Positions 38,377 through 46,241 of a DNA stretch of 64,000 bases are shown here, piece after piece. A program made the translations under genes and the position numbers. Within the stretch, counting starts at the first letter, position 1; every line of letters starts with the position of its first letter. The notes under the pieces are model-generated. The model was not told the origin of the DNA, made no database searches, and was given only the letters and a program-made list of their open reading frames with translations. The stretch lies in assembly GCA_039105265.1 (NCBI GenBank), contig JAPFFF010000013.1, positions 372,001-436,000 on the forward strand. Direction: 5' to 3'. The DNA comes from Tritrichomonas musculus. Taxonomy: Eukaryota > Parabasalia > Tritrichomonadida > Tritrichomonadidae.

Positions 38377-38748
38377 TTAACCTTTGTTAATGAATTTATT
38401 AAGTTCGATCAATTTTGGTTCTAATTCATTTTTGTCAGTCATGTGAACGAAAATATCCAAAACTTCACGCATTTTGAGAATGAGAGCTTTGCGATAATTT
38501 CGAACTTTCTTTTCGAATTTGAGATGATATTCAAGAGTTTCTTGAAGACATGAACTCATTGCTTGATAATCTTCCACTGTCCTATCCAAGCTGCGAATTT
38601 CCAGTTTTAAATGAGCATTATGACGTTTTGCGTCATCTATGTAATCAGTTATGGACTCTTTTGGATCGTCTTCTTCCTCTTCTTTTTCCATTTCTTTCAC
38701 AGTCTCATCAATATCTTCTTTTGAATAGTCACCGTACCAAGACTTCAT
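38377..38748 (-). CDS. 123-aa coiled-coil protein
   Basis: The start is placed at the ATG at 38748 (MKSWYGDYSKED), just after CCATTTTTTATTA. The upstream in-frame ATG lies in the promoter and is rejected. Residues ~10-40 are very acidic (VKEMEKEEEEDDPKE) and the rest is helical (HLKLEIRSLDRTVEDYQ). Divergent from the surface-protein gene at 38800. Confidence 0.65.
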   Translation of the reverse strand: MKSWYGDYSKEDIDETVKEMEKEEEEDDPKESITDYIDDAKRHNAHLKLEIRSLDRTVEDYQAMSSCLQETLEYHLKFEKKVRNYRKALILKMREVLDIFVHMTDKNELEPKLIELNKFINKG

Positions 38749-38799
38749 TAATAAAAAATGGTCTGACATAACCGTTTTAACCGCTTTCATTTTTATTAA
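38749..38799. promoter_or_regulatory. Bidirectional promoter with two AACGG boxes
   Basis: Plus direction: TAACCGTTTTAACCGCTTTCATTTTT before the ATG at 38800, split here as two CCG boxes and a TCATTTTT initiator. Minus direction: AACGGTTATGTCAGACC-ATTTTTTATTA before 38748. The same double-box arrangement recurs at 40454 and 40753. Confidence 0.7.
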
Positions 38800-39858
38800 A
38801 TGTTCGTTATCTTTTTGATACTCATTAATCGCCCATCAATTGAAGGAATACCTGATGATGCTGAATGGATTTCTTGTTTTGATTGGGAAATTGTTAATGG
38901 AGAATGGAAATCAGTTATACCAAATGATGACTTATCATGTTGGACAAATTATGCAACAACAAACAATTTAACACTTAAACAATCATTTACTGCCAGGAAA
39001 TTTTGGATCATTGGAAAAATTTCTACCCGTCATGATGAGGCCGAACTTTTATGGAATTCTCAAAAATATCTCATCAATGAATATTCCAACGTTGAACAAG
39101 ATTGGATAATTGTTTTTGAATCAAATGAATTTCCCCTAATGCTAACAAATATTATTATTAATGTTCAACAACATAGAAGCATCCAATTTCGAGGTATTGC
39201 ATATTTAAGACAGGAATCTTTATCTCCAGCAATTGAAGGAATACCTGATAATGCTGAATATATTCCATGTAATGACTGGGAAATTGTAAGTGGAAATTGG
39301 TTTGATAAAGATGATGATCCATCAAATGTGAACAATCCATATCATAGATGTTTTGTTTCTGGTTCTTCAGAAGGAGTCAAAAAGATAACATTTTATGGTT
39401 CTAAATTTTGGATAATTGTTATGAATTCAAATTCTTTTTACCAAGGTGATCTTTTATGGAATTCAGAACATTATCTCTTTCCTGAAAAAATGTTACCAAA
39501 TAATAAACCTTTTTTGATTGCTTATGAATCACCAACATTCTCACCAATTGATACAACATTATTAATTACTATTCAACATAATGAAATCGGATTACGTGGG
39601 TTATTCTATCTCAAAGATCCTCCAATTCAAACACCATCATTTTCACCATCTCTTTCGCCATCTTTAACTCCATCTCTTTCACCATCACGTTCACCAACAT
39701 CGCCCATCATTTTCACCATCACGTTCACCAACATTCCGCCCATCATTTTCACCATCATTTTCACCAACATTCCGCCCATCATTTTCACCAACATTCCACC
39801 CATCAATTTCACCATCACGTTCACCATCAATTTCACCATCTTTATCTCCAACATTTAG
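38800..39858 (+). CDS. Putative surface protein, two repeated ectodomains and Ser/Pro stalk
   Basis: Starts with a short hydrophobic signal-like segment (MFVIFLILINRP). Two homologous domains of about 130 residues follow, each beginning SIEGIPDDAEW or AIEGIPDNAEY, continuing DWEIVxGxW and FWII and LLWNS, and ending RGIAYL or RGLFYL. Then comes a Ser/Pro-rich stalk (SPSLSPSLTPSLSPSRSP). The 3' continuation of the region (39860-40156) encodes more stalk and a membrane segment. The whole looks like a type I surface or spike protein. The gene appears to be affected by about one break. The ectodomain family is not recognised. Confidence 0.6.
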   Translation: MFVIFLILINRPSIEGIPDDAEWISCFDWEIVNGEWKSVIPNDDLSCWTNYATTNNLTLKQSFTARKFWIIGKISTRHDEAELLWNSQKYLINEYSNVEQDWIIVFESNEFPLMLTNIIINVQQHRSIQFRGIAYLRQESLSPAIEGIPDNAEYIPCNDWEIVSGNWFDKDDDPSNVNNPYHRCFVSGSSEGVKKITFYGSKFWIIVMNSNSFYQGDLLWNSEHYLFPEKMLPNNKPFLIAYESPTFSPIDTTLLITIQHNEIGLRGLFYLKDPPIQTPSFSPSLSPSLTPSLSPSRSPTSPIIFTITFTNIPPIIFTIIFTNIPPIIFTNIPPINFTITFTINFTIFISNI

Positions 39859-39925
39859 TCCATCTTTATCTCCAACATTTAGTCCATCTTTATCTCCAAC
39901 ATTTAGTCCATCACGTTCGCAATCT
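39640..39925 (+). repeat. Ser/Pro stalk repeats
   Basis: Short repeats built on TTTTCACCAT(C), TCACCAACATT and TTTATCTCCAACATTTAGTC encode a Ser-Pro-rich tract. The last unit (21 bases, 39841-39908) is repeated three times almost exactly. Such stalks lift ectodomains off a membrane and are common in trichomonad surface proteins. Confidence 0.8.
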
Positions 39926-40156
39926 TTTCAATTCACTATATCAGATCAATTCTCTGAATCCTATTTTTTCAATTTCTCATATCAATTCTCTCCATCAGAT
40001 ATTGAACAAAAGAATGTATCAAAAATAATAGGTTTATCTGTATCTATTCCATTACTAATTCTCATGATTCTTGCTCTTGGAATTATCTTTTACAAAAATC
40101 AAACCAAATTTCAAACTGAAAATTTTCATTCAGACTCTGACTCAGTTGGACTTTAA
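39860..40156 (+). other. Coding stretch for stalk, membrane segment and short tail
   Basis: This stretch is open to a TAA at 40154. It encodes more Ser/Pro stalk, a clear membrane helix (IIGLSVSIPLLILMILALGI, about 40030-40090) and a short polar tail with Ser/Asp (SDSDSVGL). It evidently belongs to the surface-protein locus at 38800. It is listed separately and not joined to it. Confidence 0.6.
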
Positions 40157-40192
40157 AAAAATTAAATAAACAAATTTAATCTTTTTTATTTA

Positions 40193-40453
40193 TTAAGGAG
40201 TAGTTAAAATTTTCTCTCTTGAATTGTAGATTTGAATCTTATTAAAGAAATCATGTTCAATCATTGTTGTGAAAACAAATGGTGTGTTATGAACTTCTTT
40301 CTTAAATCGATCAAGATTGTTATTTTCAAGATCATTGATCATAACATTTAATTTGAACATGAAAAATAACTTTAAATGTCGGAAATCAGACACGATATCA
40401 TTTTTGAACAATTTTCTAAATTCTAATTCAAGGTCTTGTTCAGTAACAGTCAT
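40193..40453 (-). CDS. Unknown 86-aa protein
   Basis: Unrecognised. Helical, begins MTVTEQDLELEFRKLF and has FKLNVMINDLENNNLDRF in the middle. It is behind a double AACGG-box promoter and TCATTTTTATTT. It converges with the surface-protein locus, leaving 36 bases between. Confidence 0.6.
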   Translation of the reverse strand: MTVTEQDLELEFRKLFKNDIVSDFRHLKLFFMFKLNVMINDLENNNLDRFKKEVHNTPFVFTTMIEHDFFNKIQIYNSREKILTTP

Positions 40454-40488
40454 AAATAAAAATGAAAGCGGTTAAAAAACGGTTATGT
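40454..40488 (-). promoter_or_regulatory. Double-box promoter before 40453
   Basis: Minus strand: AACCGTTTTTTAACCGC then TTTCATTTTTATTT and ATG. The two CCG boxes sit about 10 bases apart. The next gene on the same strand ends just upstream. Confidence 0.65.
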
Positions 40489-40752
40489 TTATTTATTCTT
40501 TAACGTTTCTTCCAATTTTCGGAAATTCTCTCTGTTGGAAGTTGCTAAAATCCCAACTGTTATTAGTAAAGAATGTAATTGTTCTTGTCTCTCTGGACGA
40601 GAATCATTTTTTAAATCAATTTCTTGATCAAAGAATTCCTCAGTCATTTTGATCATTTGATCACAAGTTTTTTCAATTTCACCTCTAGTGAATTTTAATA
40701 AATTTATTAATTCTTTTTGTTTTTCACTAGGTAAACTTTGTTGGCCCTGCAT
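40489..40752 (-). CDS. Unknown 87-aa helical protein
   Basis: Starts MQGQQSLPSEKQKELINLL, then helical and charged (IEKTCDQMIKMTEEFFDQE). It is divergent from the small peptide gene at 40805, sharing a promoter with two AACGG boxes in opposite orientation. No function is assigned. Confidence 0.6.
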   Translation of the reverse strand: MQGQQSLPSEKQKELINLLKFTRGEIEKTCDQMIKMTEEFFDQEIDLKNDSRPERQEQLHSLLITVGILATSNRENFRKLEETLKNK

Positions 40753-40804
40753 TTAAAAAAATGAACTTTTTGAATAACCGTTCTAACGGTTTTCATTTTT
40801 ATTT
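40753..40804. promoter_or_regulatory. Symmetric bidirectional promoter
   Basis: The core ATAACCGTTCTAACGGTTTT contains an inverted pair of AACGGTT boxes. TCATTTTT initiators lie on both sides, pointing to the ATGs at 40752 (minus) and 40805 (plus). This is the clearest palindromic version of the module. Confidence 0.75.
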
Positions 40805-40918
40805 ATGAGATTGTTCATGATCATCATTTTGTTGATTTTGTGGATGTCTTTCAAAAAAGAGAAATGTCATAATGAAGAAAGACAACTTATGGAACAAATG
40901 ATAAAATCCAGTCTCTAA
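40805..40918 (+). CDS. 37-aa membrane or secreted peptide
   Basis: ATG at 40805 directly follows TCATTTTTATTT. The peptide begins with a strong hydrophobic segment (MRLFMIIILLILWMSF), then a short charged stretch with one Cys. The following ~150 bases (to 41072) also read open as a charged, coiled-coil-like sequence. Whether they belong to this gene is not settled. Confidence 0.5.
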   Translation: MRLFMIIILLILWMSFKKEKCHNEERQLMEQMIKSSL

Positions 40919-41072
40919 ATTCTTATGCTTCACGAATCAAAAGAGATATTGACCGTCTGGAAATGAAAAAACAAAAATTCGAAAAAATAATGAAAAATTT
41001 AACTGCTCTACGAAAAAAATTTCATGATGATCTCCAAAAATATCAACAAAAATTAGAAGATAAAAATCTTTA

Positions 41073-41220
41073 ATAAAAATTTAAATTTTTAACTTTTTGA
41101 ATTAAAATTTTAATATTTGTTTGGCCATTTATTTATAAACCTTTTGAGAAAGATAAATAAATAAAAAATGAACTTTTTGAATTAAAATTTTTATTAAACT
41201 TTTTGTGAGTGAAAATTTTT
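41073..41220. other. AT-rich non-coding spacer with degenerate repeats
   Basis: Contains two or three degenerate copies of TTTTTAACTTTTTGAATTAA / GAACTTTTTGAATTAAAATT. No gene is seen. It leads into the 10-base repeat array at 41221 and may be part of the same control region. Confidence 0.5.
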
Positions 41221-41222
41221 GG

Positions 41223-41277
41223 TTAATGCGCATTACTGAGCATTACTGAGCATTACTGAGCATTAATGCGCATTAAC
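41223..41277. repeat. Phased 10-base repeat array (iteron-like)
   Basis: Three exact tandem copies of CATTACTGAG (41231-41260) are bracketed on both sides by CATTAATGCG-type units, so that AATGCGCATT, a perfect palindrome, stands at each end. The period of 10 bases is about one helical turn, so all units face the same side of the DNA. It overlaps the last codons of the gene at 41263 and lies near the helicase genes. A protein-binding array (replication or control) is a reasonable guess. Confidence 0.75.
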
Positions 41278-41808
41278 AATTTTTTGATTTCTTTTGAAAT
41301 ACCAAGTTTTTTGAGAACCAAATCTTACCAATCTTTTATTTTTAAAATTTTCTTTGACCTCCCTTAATTTTCCAAAACCTTTTTTTGAAATAGTAGTATG
41401 GAAAAATATATTATATAAATTTACTATTTCGTCCGATGGATATTCTCTTTTTTCAAGAATTTTCAAAAAGTTCCCGAAATCATCTCGGTCATGGTAACTT
41501 TTTCCAAATTCATCTTGTGGGTTTGGAGGTCTTGGATTTCCGTGACGGTTTGGATTTGCTGGATGTTCTTCTAATTGTTTTTCTACAATTTGATTGATTC
41601 CTGCATAAAATTCTTCTTCGTTTGGAGACGTTGATGTATTTATTGGTTGAGGTTCATTAAAATCACGGTCTATTTCCCATTCATCAATTTCATTATTGAC
41701 AACAAAGTTTTGAAAACTATTATTTAAATTTTGCATGTTTGGTGATAATTGATATTGAGGTGAACCCCCAGTTGAATAGTGTAGAGGTAATTCGTTATCA
41801 CTTGACAT
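41263..41808 (-). CDS. 181-aa protein with D5-type winged-helix-like C-terminus
   Basis: The first ~110 residues are polar and Asn/Pro-rich, probably disordered. The C-terminal part (VNLYNIFFHTTISKKGFGKL, then KRLVRFGSQKTWYFK) resembles the small DNA-binding domain that follows D5-type and other SF3 primase-helicases, with its pattern of an aromatic stretch, a FGK turn and a final GxxxxWY strand. It is divergent from the SF3 helicase gene at 41859, sharing a 50-base promoter. It may assist the helicase in origin binding. The domain call is by pattern only. Confidence 0.5.
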   Translation of the reverse strand: MSSDNELPLHYSTGGSPQYQLSPNMQNLNNSFQNFVVNNEIDEWEIDRDFNEPQPINTSTSPNEEEFYAGINQIVEKQLEEHPANPNRHGNPRPPNPQDEFGKSYHDRDDFGNFLKILEKREYPSDEIVNLYNIFFHTTISKKGFGKLREVKENFKNKRLVRFGSQKTWYFKRNQKIVNAH

Positions 41809-41858
41809 TAATTAAAAAATGAAAAACGGTTTTGACAGTCACTTTTATTTTTGTATCG
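41809..41858. promoter_or_regulatory. Divergent promoter between winged-helix and helicase genes
   Basis: Plus direction: AACGGTTTTGACAG, then TCACTTTTATTTTTGTATCG and the ATG at 41859. Minus direction: TTTCATTTTTTAATTA before the ATG at 41808. This is the best single example of the M3-TTGACA-Inr order. Confidence 0.8.
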
Positions 41859-43562
41859 ATGAATCAACCAACCCTCCTCTCTGATGATTTCTTAATTCCC
41901 GAAGCTAGACAAATGGAAAATATAAATGAGAATGTCTTTCCTCAATATCAAGGTCAAGAGTTTCATGATCGTGATTTTCAAATAAATACAAATCTCATTC
42001 AATTGTTTCCTGATGATGTTGTTGGATTATTAAATTTATTTGAACCAACACTTGAAAATTTAACAACTTCTATCAAATATATATTTCGTTCTCCATTTGT
42101 TTCAAACGTTTTGTATGATATTGTGAAAAATTGGTACTTATCAAATCAAGATAATTCTGAACAAGATCTTCAAGCAATTGGTAGTCAAGAAAATCATCCA
42201 GAAGTTTCAAATCATTGGATCTTCCCAATTTTGAATGCACTCTCAGAATCTCAAAGAAATGTTATTTGGGAGAAATATTTCAATAATACAATTAACCAAT
42301 TTGTTCAAATTGATTTTGGTGAAAATTGTTCAATAATCTCATTTAAAAATAAGAATTATGAAAGAAAATATTCTTCTACTGGAATTCGTGTTGGGGATTT
42401 CTTTACTGATTTCAAAAAAGTTTGTTGTTATATTCAACTAGACAATATCTTCATAATTAAACAATCAAATACGTTAGAAATGTTAAATCCTACTCAATTT
42501 GCGCCAATATTGAAAAATATTAAATTAGGGTATTCAAAAGTTGGTAAAAATACAAAGAAAGCAATTACTGCATTTGATGTTGTTTCCTTTGGGAAGAATA
42601 TGGATTTCATTACTTATGAATCAATGAAATTCTATTCCGAAGATCCAAACATTTTTTCATATTTTCATTGGTATCCTTATTCAAGATTAATTCTTTGTAC
42701 ACAAAATGTGATTCAACCATATTTGGATCATATTTTTAGAGTTATTGCAAATTCTAACCAAGAATTATATGATTATATCATTAAATGGATTTCATTTATT
42801 TTTCAACATCCAGATGGTAAAACAGGTACTGCATTAGTTCTTATTGGTATACAGGGTTGTGGGAAAAATACATTTACTAATGTTCTTTGTCAACTTTTAG
42901 GTGAATATTCTGATCCAAATGCAAACTTTGATAATATTACAAGCAATTTTAATTTACAAATCTTAAACAAAAAATTATTGGTATGTTCAGAAAAGGAAGA
43001 TATTAATAAAAACGATCGAAAATATCTTAAACAACATGAAAGATTAAAAACGTTAATCACAGAAAGATTCGCTCCTATTGAAGGAAAACATAGAAATCCT
43101 GAATCTAAAGAAAATGTTGCCAATTTCATCTTCTTAACAAACAATCCTGCTCCTATTCGAATTGATGAAGACGATAGAAGATTTGTTGTTACAAATTGTT
43201 ATCCAATGAAAGGCCAAGACTATTTTCAACCTTTACGTAATCTAATTAAGAGGGACGATTTCAAAAACAATTTAATTACTTTTTTCTTGACTGTTGATTT
43301 ATCAAATTTCTATCCAGCACAATTTCCTACAACTGAGGCAAGAATGAATTTAATGAACTTTTCAAAATCTCCTGAAAAATTATTTATTGAGGAAAACTTA
43401 CAAAAATTCAGAAATGGTTATGTAGCTTTTGAAGCCTGGACTGAATTTAAAAAATGGGCAAAAGCAAAAAATTTCAGATCCATAACTTATCAAGAATTTC
43501 ATCAAAAAATTTTACAATACTGCTCATTCAATAATAATGATAAGAAATATAGATTAAGGTAA
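41859..43562 (+). CDS. Superfamily 3 (D5-like) DNA helicase, 567 aa
   Basis: The start is placed at MNQPTLLSDD; an earlier in-frame ATG lies in the promoter. Walker A GIQGCGKNTF is near residue 330, an acidic Walker B-type strand LLVCSEKEDI near 370, and motif C NFIFLTNN followed by DEDDRRF near 422-438, the order and residues of SF3 helicases. The C-terminus (FEAWTEFKKWAKAKNF, then TYQEFHQKILQY) looks like the usual winged-helix tail. SF3 helicases unwind DNA during viral replication. No clear primase motif is seen in the N-terminal half. Confidence 0.85.
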   Translation: MNQPTLLSDDFLIPEARQMENINENVFPQYQGQEFHDRDFQINTNLIQLFPDDVVGLLNLFEPTLENLTTSIKYIFRSPFVSNVLYDIVKNWYLSNQDNSEQDLQAIGSQENHPEVSNHWIFPILNALSESQRNVIWEKYFNNTINQFVQIDFGENCSIISFKNKNYERKYSSTGIRVGDFFTDFKKVCCYIQLDNIFIIKQSNTLEMLNPTQFAPILKNIKLGYSKVGKNTKKAITAFDVVSFGKNMDFITYESMKFYSEDPNIFSYFHWYPYSRLILCTQNVIQPYLDHIFRVIANSNQELYDYIIKWISFIFQHPDGKTGTALVLIGIQGCGKNTFTNVLCQLLGEYSDPNANFDNITSNFNLQILNKKLLVCSEKEDINKNDRKYLKQHERLKTLITERFAPIEGKHRNPESKENVANFIFLTNNPAPIRIDEDDRRFVVTNCYPMKGQDYFQPLRNLIKRDDFKNNLITFFLTVDLSNFYPAQFPTTEARMNLMNFSKSPEKLFIEENLQKFRNGYVAFEAWTEFKKWAKAKNFRSITYQEFHQKILQYCSFNNNDKKYRLR

Positions 43563-43565
43563 CTT

Positions 43566-43763
43566 TTATTTATTTAATTCTTTTCTTAAAAGTTCAATTT
43601 CTTTTTCTACTTTGTCTCTTTCTCTTCGTAAATCCATTAATTTTCTAAAATCTTTATCATCATAAACCCTTTGATTACCAATAATCCCTGCCTTTTTTTC
43701 GATGTCATTTATTTGCTCATCTAAGATATCCCATTTCTCGTAAGCTTCTTGCAATTTAGACAT
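43566..43763 (-). CDS. 65-aa coiled-coil protein
   Basis: Helical with two heptad blocks (LQEAYEKWDILDEQINDIE, then RRERDKVEKEIELL). It belongs with 43802 and 44112, which have the same orientation, near-identical promoters and the shared LRRERD-type motif. These three probably arose by duplication. It converges with the helicase gene 3 bases away. Confidence 0.65.
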   Translation of the reverse strand: MSKLQEAYEKWDILDEQINDIEKKAGIIGNQRVYDDKDFRKLMDLRRERDKVEKEIELLRKELNK

Positions 43764-43801
43764 GAAAACAAAAATAAAAGTGAAGTGTCAAAACTGCTTT
43801 T
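43764..43801 (-). promoter_or_regulatory. M3/Inr promoter before 43763
   Basis: Minus strand: AGCAGTTTTGACAC then TTCACTTTTATTTTTG and ATG. It is almost identical to those at 44063 and 44790. CAG replaces CGG in the box, so it may be a weaker variant. Confidence 0.7.
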
Positions 43802-44062
43802 TTATTTAATTTCTCTTAATCGTTCTTGAATTTCTTTCATTTGATATCGGAGTCGGTCTCTTTCTCTTCGTAATCGTTCCAATTCTTCTTGATCATCCAT
43901 CGATAATTTGGATTCATCATAAATTATAATTGCATCCTCATTTGTGTAATGAGGTGCATTTTTTTGAATTCTTCTTATTTGTTTCCATTTTTCTTTCCAT
44001 TCTTCTCGAAGACTTATTAATTTTTCTTCCAATTTTCCTTGAGATATTTCAATCGCAGTCAT
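43802..44062 (-). CDS. 86-aa coiled-coil protein
   Basis: Charged and helical. Shares LERLRRERDRLRYQMKEIQ with MDLRRERDKVEKEIELL of the preceding gene. EEKLISLREEWKEKWKQI in its first half recalls the repeat of 44112. Member of a local family of three with copied promoters. Confidence 0.65.
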   Translation of the reverse strand: MTAIEISQGKLEEKLISLREEWKEKWKQIRRIQKNAPHYTNEDAIIIYDESKLSMDDQEELERLRRERDRLRYQMKEIQERLREIK

Positions 44063-44111
44063 AAATACAAAAATAAAAGTGAAGTGTCAAAACTGCTTTT
44101 TTATTTAAAGT
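44063..44111 (-). promoter_or_regulatory. M3/Inr promoter before 44062
   Basis: Minus strand: AGCAGTTTTGACAC then TTCACTTTTATTTTTG and ATG. The stretch is nearly base-for-base the same as before 43763, indicating duplication of gene plus promoter. Confidence 0.7.
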
Positions 44112-44789
44112 TTAGCTTTTTGGTCTTTTTTCTTCAATTTCTTGAACTCTTGCTTCAGCAATATTTTTTTGGATTATTTCCTTTTGAAATGAAAGAATAC
44201 AGGCTTCATCCCAGAGTTGACTATTATTCTGCTTTATTTCTTCGTTACGTATCAATTCTTTCTGAAAAACTTCTTTGCCAAATTTTTTTGGCAAATCCCA
44301 AATTTCCTTGTAACCAGTGGCTTTAATACATTTGTCAATTTCTTTTTTTTGTTGTCTCACTGCCACTAATTGTTCTTCCAAAGAGGAACTATCAGACATT
44401 TCTCGAACTCTTGCTGCAGCTATAAGTTGCCTGATAAAATCCATTTCCGTTAAGAGTTGATCTTCTTTGTCTTTGAGTCGTTTTTGTTCTTCATTCCTGA
44501 TTTCGTTGAAATCAAAGTGTAAACGAATTGGTACTTCTTGATATTGTTTTCTCACTGCCACTAATTGTTCTTCCAAAGAGGAACTTTCCGACATTTCTTG
44601 ACTTCTTACTGCAGCAATCTTTTGTCTTATTTCCATTATTTCGTCAAAGAGAATACTTTCTTCGTCTTTGAGTGGATCTGCTTCTTCAGTCATGTTTGAA
44701 GACATTAGCTTGAACCATTTTTCATGTACATCTTGATATTGTTTTCTCACGAGCTCTAATTGTTCTTCCCAATAAGTACGTTCAGCCAT
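44112..44789 (-). CDS. 225-aa coiled coil with three internal repeats
   Basis: Three units of about 70 residues, starting EEQLELVRKQYQ, LEEQLVAVRKQYQ and LEEQLVAVRQQKK; the second and third are preceded by MSESSS or MSDSSS, and each ends near a DExxxLxxEIMEIRQ-type helix. Each unit corresponds roughly to one whole small protein of the 43566/43802 family, so this looks like a family member grown by internal duplication. No function is known; a filament or scaffold is possible. Confidence 0.7.
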   Translation of the reverse strand: MAERTYWEEQLELVRKQYQDVHEKWFKLMSSNMTEEADPLKDEESILFDEIMEIRQKIAAVRSQEMSESSSLEEQLVAVRKQYQEVPIRLHFDFNEIRNEEQKRLKDKEDQLLTEMDFIRQLIAAARVREMSDSSSLEEQLVAVRQQKKEIDKCIKATGYKEIWDLPKKFGKEVFQKELIRNEEIKQNNSQLWDEACILSFQKEIIQKNIAEARVQEIEEKRPKS

Positions 44790-44841
44790 GAAAACAAAAA
44801 ATAAAAGTGAAGTGTCAAAACCGCTCTTTATTGAAATTTAA
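44790..44841. promoter_or_regulatory. Promoter region between 44789 and the integrase
   Basis: Minus direction: AGCGGTTTTGACAC then TTCACTTTTATTTTTTG before 44789. Plus direction: only CCGCTCTTTATTGAAATTTAA before the integrase ATG, with no good initiator. The integrase may therefore be controlled differently. Confidence 0.6.
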
Positions 44842-46230
44842 ATGTTATCGTCAGAAGGTGAAAAATTAATGAATTATTTAGAAAAGAAAGCTTATCAAAA
44901 GAAATTAATAATGCCAAATGAAGCTAGAAATTATAAAGGATATCAAAAAGATTTTGTAACTGATGATGAATTTGAACAAATTTATAATGCTTATTCAGAA
45001 TTTCGAAAAGTATTATCTGAATCATTACCTGTAATCACAGATGAAAAAATTCCTGATGATGAATTAAGTTTTGAAGAAAAAATTGAGAACCATGTAATTA
45101 ATAATTTACATAATGAAAATATTCGTACTTTTCCTGAATTTGAAAAATTGACCTCTGGATGGAAAAAAGGTAAAGATAAATATACTATGGAAGAATGGTA
45201 TGAAATATATATTACAAAAATTATGGAACAACCAGGAATGATAGTTGAATTCAAAGGTAAAACAAATGTACCTGATATTGCATTTAGAAATAAAAATAAA
45301 AGACATGTACTATTAAAACAATTTGAAAAAGTTATTGAGCCAAATTATGTTTCTGAAGATGATTATGTTCAAAAGAAACAATTTCCAACTAATAAGAATA
45401 AAAAATATTATTTACATAAATTATGTGAACCTGGTACTTATTTAATTGATATTATGTTTGAAAAAAATGTTGGGTACTTAATTTGTATAGAAGCCAATAG
45501 TCGATATTTATATGCAATTCCTTTAGGTAGAGAATGTTTTGGTGATATAAATAAAATTATGACTGCTGGACAAAAAACATCTATTTCAATAACAAAAGCT
45601 TTAAATACTTTATTTCAACAAGGAATGAAACCTAAAATATTGACCGGAGATGGTGAAAAAGGTTTTTGTTCTGAAGAAACAATAAATTTTTTAAACTCAA
45701 ATGGAATTAAATGGGAACCTGTTGATAGAATGGATGATTATCATTATCCATCATTTTTACGAAAACCAGGTGAAAAACAAACAACTAGCCCATTACATTC
45801 TTCATTAGGTATAGTTGATAGAATTATTAGAACTTTGAGAGATATGGCTTTTGAAGTTCAAAGAGAAATCTCCCCTGAAATATTAAAAGAATTAGTTGTT
45901 CAATATAATAATGCCCCACACTTAACTTTGTCAAAATATGCAGGTATGAATGTTTCCCCTAGTCAAATGCAAAATAATTCTGATTTATATACTTTTATTT
46001 GTAGACGTATTTCTCAAGCTAATTATAATGTTTCTGCTCAAAAAGGTTATAATTTAAAAGAAAACCAAGAAGTAATTGTATATAATAATAAAGACACTCT
46101 TAAAAAAAGACGATCAATAACTCAACCTGGTAGATTTTTTGTAAAAGGTTTTCAAAATGGTAAATATTTAATACAAGATCTTAAAGGAAATACTCAAATA
46201 TTACCTCGTTATAGATTAGATCCTATTTGA
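44842..46230 (+). CDS. Polinton integrase (rve superfamily), 462 aa
   Basis: The catalytic core lies at about residues 195-335, with acidic residues at 203 (YLIDIMFE), 270 (LTGDGEKGF) and 326 (SLGIVDRIIRTLRDM), in the arrangement of retroviral-type integrases used by Maverick/Polintons. The C-terminus (GRFFVKGFQNGKYLIQDLKG) resembles the SH3/chromo-like tail that follows the core. The N-terminal 190 residues are helical and unassigned. It would insert the linear element DNA into host DNA and make the short target duplications. It stands apart from the polymerase but in the same half. Confidence 0.88.
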   Translation: MLSSEGEKLMNYLEKKAYQKKLIMPNEARNYKGYQKDFVTDDEFEQIYNAYSEFRKVLSESLPVITDEKIPDDELSFEEKIENHVINNLHNENIRTFPEFEKLTSGWKKGKDKYTMEEWYEIYITKIMEQPGMIVEFKGKTNVPDIAFRNKNKRHVLLKQFEKVIEPNYVSEDDYVQKKQFPTNKNKKYYLHKLCEPGTYLIDIMFEKNVGYLICIEANSRYLYAIPLGRECFGDINKIMTAGQKTSISITKALNTLFQQGMKPKILTGDGEKGFCSEETINFLNSNGIKWEPVDRMDDYHYPSFLRKPGEKQTTSPLHSSLGIVDRIIRTLRDMAFEVQREISPEILKELVVQYNNAPHLTLSKYAGMNVSPSQMQNNSDLYTFICRRISQANYNVSAQKGYNLKENQEVIVYNNKDTLKKRRSITQPGRFFVKGFQNGKYLIQDLKGNTQILPRYRLDPI

Positions 46231-46241
46231 ATTGTCAGAAA

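Noticed and set aside
41223-41277. CRISPR-like array
   Set aside because: Units are 10 bases with no spacers; a phased iteron array fits better, and CRISPR is not expected in a eukaryote.
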